A DNA stretch of 64,000 nucleotides from Cephalotus follicularis. Lineage: Eukaryota > Streptophyta > Magnoliopsida > Oxalidales > Cephalotaceae. The stretch lies in contig BDDD01000117.1 of the NCBI GenBank assembly GCA_001972305.1, forward strand, positions 1 through 64,000, in the 5' to 3' direction. Below, in pieces: positions 1 through 9,913 of this stretch. A program made the translations under genes and the position numbers. The notes beneath the pieces are model-generated. The model did not search any database. It had not been told where the DNA came from and saw only the letters and a list, made by a program, of their open reading frames with translations. Position 1 is the stretch's first letter. Each line of letters begins with the position of its first letter.

Positions 1-1156
1 GGCACTTGTGCCGAGGAAGAGACCTCTATCTACCACTGTCAGGTTGGCGTACATGCTTCCTCTGTCTTTAATTCATTAATTCTTATCTTTGTACACTTGG
101 CTATGTGATTGAGAAGACACGTGTTGCTTTAAATTTGACTTAATTTTCCCCACATCAGTATGGTAATTATGATGAAAATAGGCATAATCTGATAAGCCTG
201 TGATGAAAAGATTTAGAATGAACTGTTGATTCCTCCTTCGGGAGTGTGAAAAATATAAACTGTGATTTTATACAGGTGAAAATTTTGAGAAATGTCTATT
301 TTTAAGTTGAACTCTTGCAGTTTTTCTGCAGAAATTCTGCCTTATTTAAATGGACAGATAAATAGATAAATCATTATGATTATAAATTTTAAAAGAAATT
401 TTGAAGAGAAATGAGGATAATAAGATTAAGGGGGTCGGGAATGAAATTAAATAATGAATTTAGAGGTAATATTTTATAAGAACAAATGTGGAATATATGT
501 TTAAAGTGCATAAGATAGTCTAATGGACAAGTTAATATAAAAACTCTAAAGTTAAGCGTGTTCGGGCGAGAGTAATTCTATGATGGGTGACCTCCTGGGA
601 AGTTAAGTTGTGTTGTGAGTAGTTAACTCATGGCATGGCACGACACGTCGGTAAGTGTTTACGGTTAGAGGGACGGGTCGTGTCAAAGGTGAAATGCTTT
701 ATATGATCTACTGAATCGGAAACTCAGAAACCCTCACTCGAGGTAGTATGAATTGGAAATGAGATTTTTGGGAATTCATGGGGAGTTCTGATCTTGAGAA
801 CATGACACATAGTACTGATCAATTAGGGTTTGACATTAATCCATATCCTAGATCTTAGTTGGAGCTAAGTGTGATGGAAGGATTATAGTGTATAGACATC
901 TGACAACAGATAAGGTTTGGAGAGATTTATTTCGTGTTATTCGGATAATCATAAGACATTGCTAGGTGTTGATTATGATGGTAGAAGGATTATAAATCGG
1001 AATTATGAGATTAAATCTGAGCTAATAAATTAGAAGAGTTCTAATTGATTGAGCAATTTAAAGGTTAGGTATGAGGTCCCTTATCGTAGTGATATTGGGG
1101 ATAAATTAGGTGTTGCTAGGTGTCGCTTTACTATTGTCTTAACACGAATCTTGAGG
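1..1156 (+). mobile_element. Ty3-7: LTR-like fragment, plus orientation, cut by Ty3-1
   Basis: There is no long reading frame here and the stretch is AT-rich. A module near 225-335 (gattcctcc, then gggagtgtg, then a stretch ending tttttctgcagaaatt) recurs in reverse orientation at about 46030-46150 in Ty3-6. A related module lies at about 7680-7780 inside Ty3-3, also reversed. That makes this the same kind of retroelement DNA, coded on the plus strand. It ends where the LTR of Ty3-1 begins (tgtaacgtcccg at 1157). The left end is outside the window. I infer LTR or LTR-proximal sequence of an old Ty3/gypsy element; no protein domain supports it. Confidence 0.4.
549..617 (+). pseudogene. 5S rRNA-like tract (3' half)
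   Basis: The bases from gttaagcgtg (551) through gggcgagagta and gatgggtgacc to ctgggaagt match the plant 5S rRNA from roughly position 47 to 113, including the A-box, intermediate element and C-box of the internal pol III promoter. The 5' half is absent. The 3' side runs into tgtgttgtgagtag and then unrelated sequence. Cassandra-type small LTR elements keep a 5S domain in their LTR, and the wording here is close to such domains, but no complete Cassandra structure is visible. It is a fossil 5S-derived tract, not a working rRNA gene. Confidence 0.7.
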
Positions 1157-3385
1157 TGTAACGTCCCGATATTTTAAGACCCTGTTTATAGATTAAATTA
1201 GAGGTCAAGTTGCATTATTAAGGCTATGTAATTCATAATTTACAAAAATGTTAATTTTAAACAATTTGTACATGATACTATTTAAAACCTAGGTCATAGC
1301 CAAACCTTTTAATAAATAAAACAAAACCAATATCCACAGTTTAAACAAACTTTATTATAAATATGTTTATTTAAAAAATAAAATGAAAGTTCCTTAACAA
1401 AGTTGATTCACCCTTCCCATAATCCTCACCTCACAGGCTCACTCGTACTAAGAGCAACTTAACTTTAACCTGGAAGAAAGCAAAGCAAATGAGTGAGCTT
1501 TAAAGAGCCTAGTAAACAGACAATATCAAAAACGTTAAGTTGAACAAACTCAAGTTCAAGAAAGACGCAACAATTCAAGTCATATATACGATCTCAAACA
1601 TATATGAAATATTCATAAACATGCAAATGAAAACACATTCATCAAACAAATAGGAAGACTGAGGGATTTTTAAGAATCCAATTTCATCTTTAACTTTTCT
1701 TTCTCTATCATTTATCACCGGCACTCCTGATATTAACCACTGGCTTTCGCGGTATTGGATCACATGCATGGATTGGAATGCTCTCCATCCCTCTGGGGCA
1801 CAACCAATATGATATTCACTTAGTTATTCACATTTTTCATAATAACTTGGTCCATTTTCCATACCGAGAGAAAATACAAAACCCGGTCTTAGCGTCATTT
1901 AATAATTTACATAGGCACACTCGGCCAACGATTTTCTGTCAAGTATAGGAATAGGTAGATTTTGAGTAGTGGAATAGCAAAACATACAATGTACAAATAG
2001 ACATCTCAATATTTATGGATTGATAGGACTCGTACGGTTTCGATAAATAACAAATAAGATATGGATGTTTGAAATTACATGCTCGGAAAACAGTTTTTCA
2101 ACCAACCAGATTGTATAAATCACCAAATATCTCATAGTAGGAGTCAAAATTAAGAGAAACTTAAAACACAAAGGTTGTAGAGGACACAAAAATACTTTAA
2201 ACTGGAAATTTTCGTAATTTTATAGTTAACATACAGATTTCTATGAACATTCTCGGAAACTAATTCTACATATAAATTTCCCAGAAATAGTTTTGGTAAA
2301 ATAATTTTAATAATTGGTAAACATAAATATTTGATAGAAATTTATGCATAAAAGTTTTATAAGACTGTTAAAAATACCTACTATAAAAATTTAATTTAAA
2401 TCCAATAAGTATTTTATGGTTTATTAGTTATTTAATGTTAATATATCTAAAACACATAGGAAAACTGTCTAGAAATTTCGAATTCAAAATATCATATATC
2501 TATGGCTCTCAAATGTTAAAAAAATATGAGAGTAATTTGTAGAAGATTGATCAAACTATCTACCATAAAAATTTCATGATGTTTCGACATAAAATGAGTA
2601 AGTTATGAATCTCAAAATTTTAGACCGAAACAACGACCAATCCACAAGGAAGTGAGCTTTACAAAACATATAAGAATAAAAGAATGATAGGACTCCTTAC
2701 ATTTCTTTTCCTAGCTTGCTTTTTTATCACATAGGCGTTAAAAATTCAGTAACTCTCTCTCTCTCTCTTTTGTGTGTGTATGCAAAAGGTTTTAGCTTAG
2801 GCATCTTTAGGGGTTTATATAGGGGTTGATACATGCATTAGTAATAATAGGTATTCAAGAGGTGAATTAGGTGCATTAGGGGAAGGGGGTTGGAGTGGTT
2901 TCTTAAAAATGGGGTTAGGGAGTCTTAAATATGTGTAAGTTATGTAAGTTGCATTTTAAATTTTAAAAATTTAAAGGTTATTTTTATTACTCAGGTTACA
3001 AACTTCATTTTAGAATTAAAAATTGGTTCTTAATCATCCTAAATCTACTAGTGGAATGGCCATAGGGTTATACTCTCTTCAAAAAAATAAAATTGTTATT
3101 TTTCACAATGCTACTTACATGTGAAATTATCTTTTTGCCCTTTTGGGGAACATGATTCCTTGCTTTTTTCTTCATATTTTATACAAATTCACGTAACGTT
3201 TACAATTTAACAATTCTAGTTATTATATAAATAACTTAAAAAATACTTAAGTTAATTTCAAGAAATTTACGGGTGTTTCGAGGTGAAATTACTATTTTAC
3301 CCCTATCGTTACGCAAGGTTCTACATAACATGATAAACAATGAATAATAAAGCTATAATACAGTTATAAATTTTGGGGTGTTACA
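1157..3385 (-). mobile_element. Ty3-1, 3' LTR (about 2.2 kb)
   Basis: The LTR starts tgtaacgtcccg at 1157 and ends ggggtgttaca at 3385. It is followed by a pyrimidine run and cccccttaaagaaattt, the complement of a polypurine tract. The element is therefore coded on the minus strand and this is its 3' LTR. A (CT)n run lies near 2752-2770 and a TATA box at about 2813-2822. The matching 5' LTR is not in the window, because the body of the element is lost past 31014. The element is old and broken, and it hosts Ty3-2 and Ty3-4. Confidence 0.8.
2811..2824 (-). promoter_or_regulatory. TATA box of Ty3-1 LTR
   Basis: Read on the minus strand this is cctatataaacccc, a canonical plant TATA box, about 560 bp inside the LTR from its minus-strand start. 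A pyrimidine-rich (CT) tract lies just downstream in the transcript. Confidence 0.55.
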
Positions 3386-3429
3386 ATCTACCCCCTTAAA
3401 GAAATTTCGTTCTCGAAATTTTATAGTAC
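3386..3429 (-). mobile_element. Ty3-1, polypurine tract and start of interior, then insertion site
   Basis: On the minus strand the segment reads as a purine tract next to the LTR. The last five bases (agtac, 3425-3429) are repeated at 20001-20005. They are the target-site duplication made when Ty3-2 entered. Confidence 0.75.
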
Positions 3430-4751
3430 TGTAAAACCCCGCGCCCGAAGGACAGACACATGACATTACTCTCAATCTAATATACAATACAATGGTCGGA
3501 ACTAGCAATATAAAAATGTGAAAAAACTTAAAACTTTACAATACATGTCATTGTGCGTAAGATACAATACAATTCTCTTGTAAACATTGCAGTAATCCAT
3601 CCATGCAATACAGTGCAGTATAAATTCTGTTACAATACTATGCCAGTCATTTCATTACAATACAACTATCAATCTCTGCAAAGACAATATTACAAGATGG
3701 ACCCTGTCAGATCCACAGCGATCATGCGGTCGCACCGAAACTTCAATCCTTCTGCCCGCCGCTACTTGCTGCCCTACCTATGCCGCACACAAAAATGCAC
3801 AACACAGCCCCATCTCGAAGGATGGGGTTAGCCACAAGGCTAAGCAGAAACCCCATGCAGCATGTATGCATGTACAATGTGCAATATCGATGACAATCTA
3901 TGCAATATCAATGTGTAGTGTACAATATCAATGCATGATATAACAAATGCATGAATACAATTGGCGATCTGAATATCCATATGACACTGGCCCATAACAG
4001 AGCATATGAATAGGATCTATAACAATCAATCAATGGTAGACGCTCAGTGGTGGTTTATAAAACACCCAATCAATCAATCATATCCCATAGAGCATGCGAC
4101 CTCGAGTCAATATAATGTCACTCAATGGTAATGATCAATCCCACGGAAGGTAGTCCTTCAAAAAGGGTGGGAGATCTATCTACTGTTCTCAGACTGATCA
4201 AGTCTGGGACTCGTAGATCTTCCAGCCTACGGTTGGGTCAATACAGTAACGATGAGCTACAACCAAGGGGGAGCTACGACCGTTGGGAGATACAGCCCTC
4301 TGGGAGCATCAATCGTCAGTTAGTAATAGTATCGATGAGCTACAGCCATGGAGGAGCTACGACCATCGGGGAGCTACAGCCCTTCGAGAGCATCAATCGC
4401 CAGTCAATCAATAATGCACGTCAGCAAGACAATACAATCTCGGTAGGCTATAAGCACGGGGGAGCTACTAAACCGTTAGGGAGCTACGGCCCTCTGGGAG
4501 CATCAATGAGTAAGCTCGATCGTAAGGGAGCAGTCAATACAATAAATGATATGATCGACGAAATAGGTGGACAGAGTCGATAGCCTAACATGCCGATACG
4601 AATCATAAGGCCGCTCTATAGGATTCTTACAATACAATCAATCTGTCCGTACACTATCAATACAATGTCAATAAGTTGTGATGTCTAATGGAGAAATGGG
4701 AAAATGCGTCCAACGTTCCGAACTTAGACTCACAACACTTATGGCTCAATC
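3430..4751 (-). repeat. Ty3-2 left (3') LTR, outer half
   Basis: The segment begins tgtaaaaccccgcgcc. It matches 17351-18670 and, more distantly, the solo LTR at 58356. It contains the gggagctac array (about 4250-4515). The last five bases, caatc (4747-4751), are the duplicated target of Ty3-3 and recur at 12261-12265. Confidence 0.9.
4250..4515. repeat. Tandem array of gggagctac units in Ty3-2 LTR
   Basis: The phrases gatgagctaca, ggggagctacgacc and ctctgggagcatcaatc repeat with a higher-order period near 82 bp. The same array stands at 18165-18430 in the other LTR, and a single contracted unit at about 59150-59215 in the solo LTR. Unit number therefore varies between copies of the family. 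Confidence 0.75.
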
Positions 4752-4889
4752 TGTCACACCCCGTTCCCATAACAACAATAAAAGTGGTGGCAATCAACAT
4801 ATTAATCCGGCTTATGCAACTTACCATGAATTTAAAACTTTCCATAGCCATTAACAACTTGCGGAAGCATTTAAATATAAGCCGAATTA

Positions 4890-5115
4890 AAACGTAACAT
4901 GTGTTTAGTAACCCAGTTACTTCCGCTCTGCGTTTAGTAACTGCCGAAGGTGGGAGTCCCTGGCTACTTCCACTCCGTGTTTAGTAGCCCGGTTACTTCC
5001 GCTCTGCGTTTAGTAACCACAATATGGGAAACCCTAGCTACTTCCACTCCGTGTTTCGTAGCTAACACATATGAACTCCTAGTTACTTACACTTCGTGTT
5101 TAGTAACTAATATGG
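4890..5115. repeat. Minisatellite in Ty3-3 LTR (ttagtaac units)
   Basis: The phrase cttccrctcygygtttagtarc recurs about five times at roughly 45-60 bp intervals, and each unit ends in gtaac or gtagc. The same array is at 9972-10155 in the right LTR. Confidence 0.7.
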
Positions 5116-5544
5116 AATTCCCATCACAGTCAATCGATCAGTAATGCTAACTGGCCCCGAGCTAGGAAAGCACAACAATCAAACAATCCTGTCAATTATG
5201 TTTCAAGTAGTCTATATTTTCATAAACGCTTGAAATCATATCCATACATATAGATGTATACAAAATAGTCATTTCCAAAACAGTCATCAAGTAGTCTATA
5301 TAAAATAAAGTACTTGCCCAAAACATATTTACTCAAAATATGTATCAATTCTTTGAAATCTCGTTTCAATCTTTGAAATATAACATTTCATACAAAATAT
5401 TGGTTATAACAAAACCATAATCTCATTGTCTAAAATGATAAACACTTTAGCAATTATATACATTTCAATCCATAACAGTATGCAATGCAAACATATGCTC
5501 AAAATGCAAACGAGCTCTATTCGTGTCAACATGTACTGTATAGG

Positions 5545-5815
5545 CGTTAATGTTCAACCCAGTTACATAAGCGTTGCCGCTTAACTCTTAGTGTCAACGC
5601 TTTCAAAAATAAACTTTACGCGTCAACGTCTCATCCCTTTGGAGTCGATGCTCTGAGGTAGGAACCTCAGGCGTCAATGGCATACATGTCCATTCTCACA
5701 TACAGCGAATCATGGCGTCGACGTTTCCTGTATGCGTCGATGTTTATCGAGAATCATGACTCATTGTCCGTATAACAATCCATAACGTCGACGCTTCTTT
5801 CCTAAGCGTCGACGG
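5545..5815. repeat. GCGTCGACGC-type palindrome array (Ty3-3 left LTR)
   Basis: About ten variants of gcgtcgacgc lie within 270 bp in both reading directions (gtgtcaacgc, gcgtcaacg, gagtcgatgc, gcgtcgacg, acgtcgacgc and others). The right LTR holds the same array at about 10585-10850. Variants differ mainly by C-to-T and G-to-A changes at CpG. Confidence 0.75.
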
Positions 5816-6379
5816 TTAAGCGAACCAAAACACGGTTCCTTCAACACACCTTAAAACCAATAGAGTTCAAGCATACAACACATGCAATCCGATCTACAAT
5901 CATTATAAAACACAATATACAGGACGGGTTAACTATTCATAGCAACCCTAATCACAGCTACACAATCCATAATCCACAGTCCATGTATTTCATCAATGGC
6001 ATTACAATATTATTGAACTCAAACTTGCATGTATAGCTTCCCCTACCTCTGATTCCGAGTTAGGAATCGCAGTAGCAACAGCACAGTCGAGCCGCAGGTT
6101 CAATTGCCGAACTTCTGCAATAACCGTTGAACCGAAGCCGGTTCTTGCTAATTGATCCTTTCTACTGCCAAATCCGATTGCCGCACACACTACACATACA
6201 ACACATTTCCGTTATGCTCGACACACAAAACATTGCCTTCGTCGAAACACCGGCCGGATTCCGACCAGCTCATCCAACTTGTGAAACACACATAAACGGG
6301 TTCCACATTAAACGGTATATACAAAACCGCTTAGAACTCGACGTGAATCGGCGCCGAACGCCGCGCCACGGCCGGTAGC

Positions 6380-6545
6380 GAGTTTCGACTCACTGAGTCG
6401 ACTCGCCGGACCTCAACAGGTCTGATCACCACCCAAAAACACCCCACATTCACCAGTCCTACGCGTCACTGCCCGTGACTCGCCAAGACTCGGCACCAAA
6501 AGCGCGGTCTCAGGCGGCCGTGAGTCCACTCACTGAGTCGACTCA
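6380..6545. repeat. GC-rich block with GAGTCGACTC palindromes
   Basis: The phrase actcactgagtcgactc occurs twice, near 6389 and 6532, in a CpG-rich part of the LTR. The core gagtcgactc is a perfect 10-bp palindrome. The right LTR has the equivalents near 11420 and 11560. Related wording occurs in the Ty3-6 LTR near 44220-44400. Confidence 0.6.
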
Positions 6546-7229
6546 GCCTAGTGATTTCGGCTGATTCCGGAGGAATCACGCCTCACCGGTGGTCAAAATG
6601 GCAAGAGCGGGCCTTCTAGATGAGAACCCCCTCCATCCGCGACGCTAGCGGCGCCGGGAAACGCCTGGCAGAGGCGCTCACAGTGGCGACAAAGGAGAAT
6701 AAAAAGAAGAGAAAAGTGGGGAAGAGGGAAGAGGTTAGCGGTCGGTGGCGTGCCTGGGTTGATCGCCGCGCTCCCCCGGTCCGATAGCTGGCTCCGGCGC
6801 GCTCTCTCTCCCTCTGCTCCGAGCTCTCTCCCACTCTCTCTCGCTATCTCTCTGGCGCGGGCACACAGAGTGTTCGCTGCCTATTTCTTGCACGGGCGCG
6901 TGATGCGCCCGTGTCTCACCCTCTCTCCTTTTATTATTTTGGCTACCCTTTAGTATTTATTGGTAAAATACTGAGGTCTGGGTCCCGATTTTTCCGTGAA
7001 TCGCGACATAAATTATCCAAACGACCACCAAAATAATCGCAATAAAAATACAAACATTTGGGCTTTATTGTCGCGCATTAAAAATAGGCTTTATTAGCCG
7101 TTTTGGCCAACATAATTACGGCTTCTAATGCGTAATGCCTTTTTATTACTCTGGGCCTTTATCGGTTTTATTGCAACCGTACACGCACCAATTTCATAAT
7201 AATTATTTATGAAATTCTGGGGCGTTACA

Positions 7230-8936
7230 TCCTCTCCTCCTTAAAGAAATCTCGTCCCAAGATTCACTATATTAAACATGTGAAGGTAGAATGCCTTCAC
7301 TTCTTCCTCACGTTCTAAGTGGCTCTCCAAGCCCATGGTATTACCATCACACTTCCACCAATATCGAGCTTCAGATATCGATACATCTTGCTAATCGCCG
7401 GATGTACGGAGAAACTGGAGCGATAGGCTTACGACCACAGCTCATCCACATCAAACAATTCATAACCATACGATCCATAACCATATGGTTTACGACTGCA
7501 CAATCCATAACCGTACAATCTGTATCCGTTCAATCTGTAACCATACTATATCCATATCACTAGGGCTCCAAGAACCCAACATATCACCAATTATTATTCC
7601 GTAACTCCAATAACTCCAACTAACACTTTATCAATCATATCACATCGACAGAATAATCAATCGAATACATTTCAACTCTTATAATCTCCCGAAAATCAGG
7701 CATGAAGTATTCGTTTACAGGACTATGCCCCCTGTAAAGAAAACACAGTTTACATATTCACACTCCCGGAGGAGGAACCAACAGTTCACAAATGGGCTCA
7801 GCCCTTAACAAACCACAATTTAGATCTGAATCATCATTCTAATACCTCAAGTAATGAATCCAGTAAAATCACTCTTAGGATTTCTCGAAATTTCGGCATG
7901 AAGTATTCGTTTATCAGACTCCATGCCACCTGATAAACCACAGTTTATATGTTTTGGGGTTTAACCCTCATATCTCACCACAATCTATATGTTGGGGGCT
8001 CCGCCCACGCTAGACTACATCTCAACTAAATCCAAATATATCATGTGCATGCGGAAGGACAATCCTTTCAATACCCTCAAATGATGGGCTTGATCATATC
8101 CAACAATACCATACGCATGCGAAGGATAATCACGTCAAAACCTCAAAAGTTGGGTCTGATCATATCCAATAATATCATACACCGATAAAATGATGCACTG
8201 CCACATGCCGGCAGGTCCAATACATCAACACACATTTATATTCTCGCACTGCCACAAGCCGGCAGGTCATATAATGTACAATAACAAGCCTCAAAATGTC
8301 AGTTCCTTTACTTTATTCACATAATACAAGATAGGCTGGAGAAATATAATTTCTTACGATGCGCTTGTCTTGACTAATCACTGTAGCTGTCATATGAACC
8401 TGAACCTGACACACTTCATTTCAATGAAACAGGTCAGCAACCAATGGCTGTGTACAATATACATATGTAATGAATACGTGCATGGGTGTAGCAGATATAT
8501 ATAAAATGTCAATCATGTGAGATGCGTACATAGCATAAGGAATGTCAACAATGTCATTTCACATTTATACAAGTCATAACACAATATGTCATCAGTAACT
8601 CTACCGTATACCATCATTGGGGCCTTTCGTCCCATATCAATCCATGATTGTGCTCTATCCATTACGTTTCACATCCGTTTACGGTCCATAGCCGTTTACA
8701 GTCTATACCAATTTACAATTCATGTCCGTTATGGCCAACAGACGTTTACGGTCCATATCTGTTCACTCCACTAGGGATGCAGAGGCTAACAACATGTGTA
8801 GTTCACATCTAACGGTCGACTAAATATATATACAGTCCCATACCAGCACATATAAGTAGTTGGCCGCCCTATCAGTTCACTCGCAATCTATTTCGAGCAT
8901 CCATGCAATGCCCATCTACTCGATAACAGTCCATTC
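7230..8936. mobile_element. Ty3-3 interior, non-coding part
   Basis: Just after the LTR lies a pyrimidine run (tcctctcctcc, polypurine tract on minus). Around 7440-7560 the phrases cataaccat and ccgttcaatc repeat loosely. At 7680-7780 and 7900-7960 there are two related modules (aagtattcgttta, cctgtaaagaaaacacag, cacactcccggaggagg) also seen in Ty3-6 LTRs. Around 8640-8770 short units with gtttacggtccat recur. I see no coding potential. Confidence 0.6.
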
Positions 8937-9176
8937 GATCACCATCCAACCAATAACGACCCATTCGATCACTAACTGTTCAATAATAGTTCATTTGATC
9001 ACTAACCGCTCAACGACGGTTTATACGATCACTAACCGCTCAACAACGGTTCATACGGCCACTAACCGCTCAATAACGGTTCATACAATCGCTAACCGCT
9101 CAACAACAGTTCAAACGATCACTATCCGTTCAACAACGGTCCATTCGGTCACTAACCGTTCAACAACGGTCCATAG
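8937..9176. repeat. 8 x 30-bp minisatellite in Ty3-3 interior
   Basis: Eight consecutive units of exactly 30 bp have the consensus gatcactaaccgctcaaca followed by acggttcatac. Each unit contains the inverted pair aaccg/cggtt around an eight-base loop, so each can fold as a small hairpin. Because 30 is divisible by three the stretch reads as an open frame of ten-residue repeats on the plus strand; I do not take that as a gene. Confidence 0.85.
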
Positions 9177-9442
9177 CGATATGATAAAATCGATAACAAT
9201 ACGATACGATCGATGACGATACACTAGCCATTCGCAATGACCATCCATATTCTATTTCGATCAATCACTATTCGATACGGAAAACTTTTTCGACAACACT
9301 TACGCCTTTCGGCCTATTCGATCGACCACTTAGCCATTACGACTTATTCGGTTGGTCACTTGACCATTTCGGACTTCAAAGCCCTCACTGTCACTTTATT
9401 CGATGTATCCCGTAGGATTTTGGGAGGTCTGCCTTCTTGAGG

Positions 9443-9685
9443 TCAGCCTTCCAGGCAACCCATAACAGTAAAGATCTTCTCTAGATCTTGTAACAATCTT
9501 TCACCAATAGTCGCATCAAGTTCCCCATTGAAACTTAGAAGGATTATGTTCCATGATCTGTCAAGATTCCTTCCAAACTGATTTCCATCATCACGTGCAC
9601 CATGGTCAGGAGCCATGTGTTGTGGGTGAGCTTGAGCGTACAATCGACGCATGTATTCCATCATGTTTGCAGCATTCGCAGCCAT
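9443..9685 (-). mobile_element. Ty3-3 gag-like remnant
   Basis: The minus-strand reading contains a gag-type stretch ending ERLLQDLEKIFTVMGCLEG. It resembles ERWLMQLEKIFQVMECSD in the Ty3-4 gag and KRWLMQIEKIFRVLKCLD in the Ty3-5 gag. It is the only protein trace found in this element. It is a fossil and no working product is expected. Confidence 0.65.
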
Positions 9686-9913
9686 CTGCTACTGGTAGTA
9701 ATCTGCTATACGGCTCATAGGGGCCGTTCTGTCATTTACTTCCCCGGGAACATTTCCATTAACGGCTCAAAGCCTTCCACGTTTTCTACTTCCATCTATT
9801 CCATTTCCTTTAAGGATGATGATTATTAATCATCGCAAGGAAACCATTCGTTAATTGCCAAAGAACTTATCAAAGCTAAGCATATAAATGGATATATGCT
9901 CTGATACCACTGT

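Larger units (their letters stand above)
4752..7229 (-). repeat. Ty3-3 left (3') LTR
   Basis: In window order it holds a minisatellite (4890-5115), an AT-rich stretch, a GCGTCGACGC palindrome array (5545-5815), a GC-rich block with repeated GAGTCGACTC palindromes (about 6380-6545), and a CT-rich stretch (6790-6930). It ends ggggcgttaca. It is almost the same as 9914-12260. Confidence 0.9.

Noticed and set aside
4125-4583. A 152-residue plus-strand frame rich in GELQP-like repeats
   Set aside because: It is the gggagctac tandem array of the Ty3-2 LTR read in frame. The frame is not kept in the solo LTR.
8937-9176. CRISPR-like regular repeats
   Set aside because: The units are head-to-tail without unique spacers and sit inside a plant LTR element. 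It is a minisatellite.
8860-9216. A 118-residue plus-strand frame with ten-residue repeats
   Set aside because: It is the 30-bp minisatellite read in frame. There is no start context, no conserved domain, and the opposite strand to the element's coding direction.
9898-9909. Possible tRNA trace (tggtatcagagc on the minus strand)
   Set aside because: It is the 12-base primer-binding site complementary to Met-tRNA, next to an LTR. No tRNA gene surrounds it. The same holds at 17337, 28053, 38808, 49849 and 56395.
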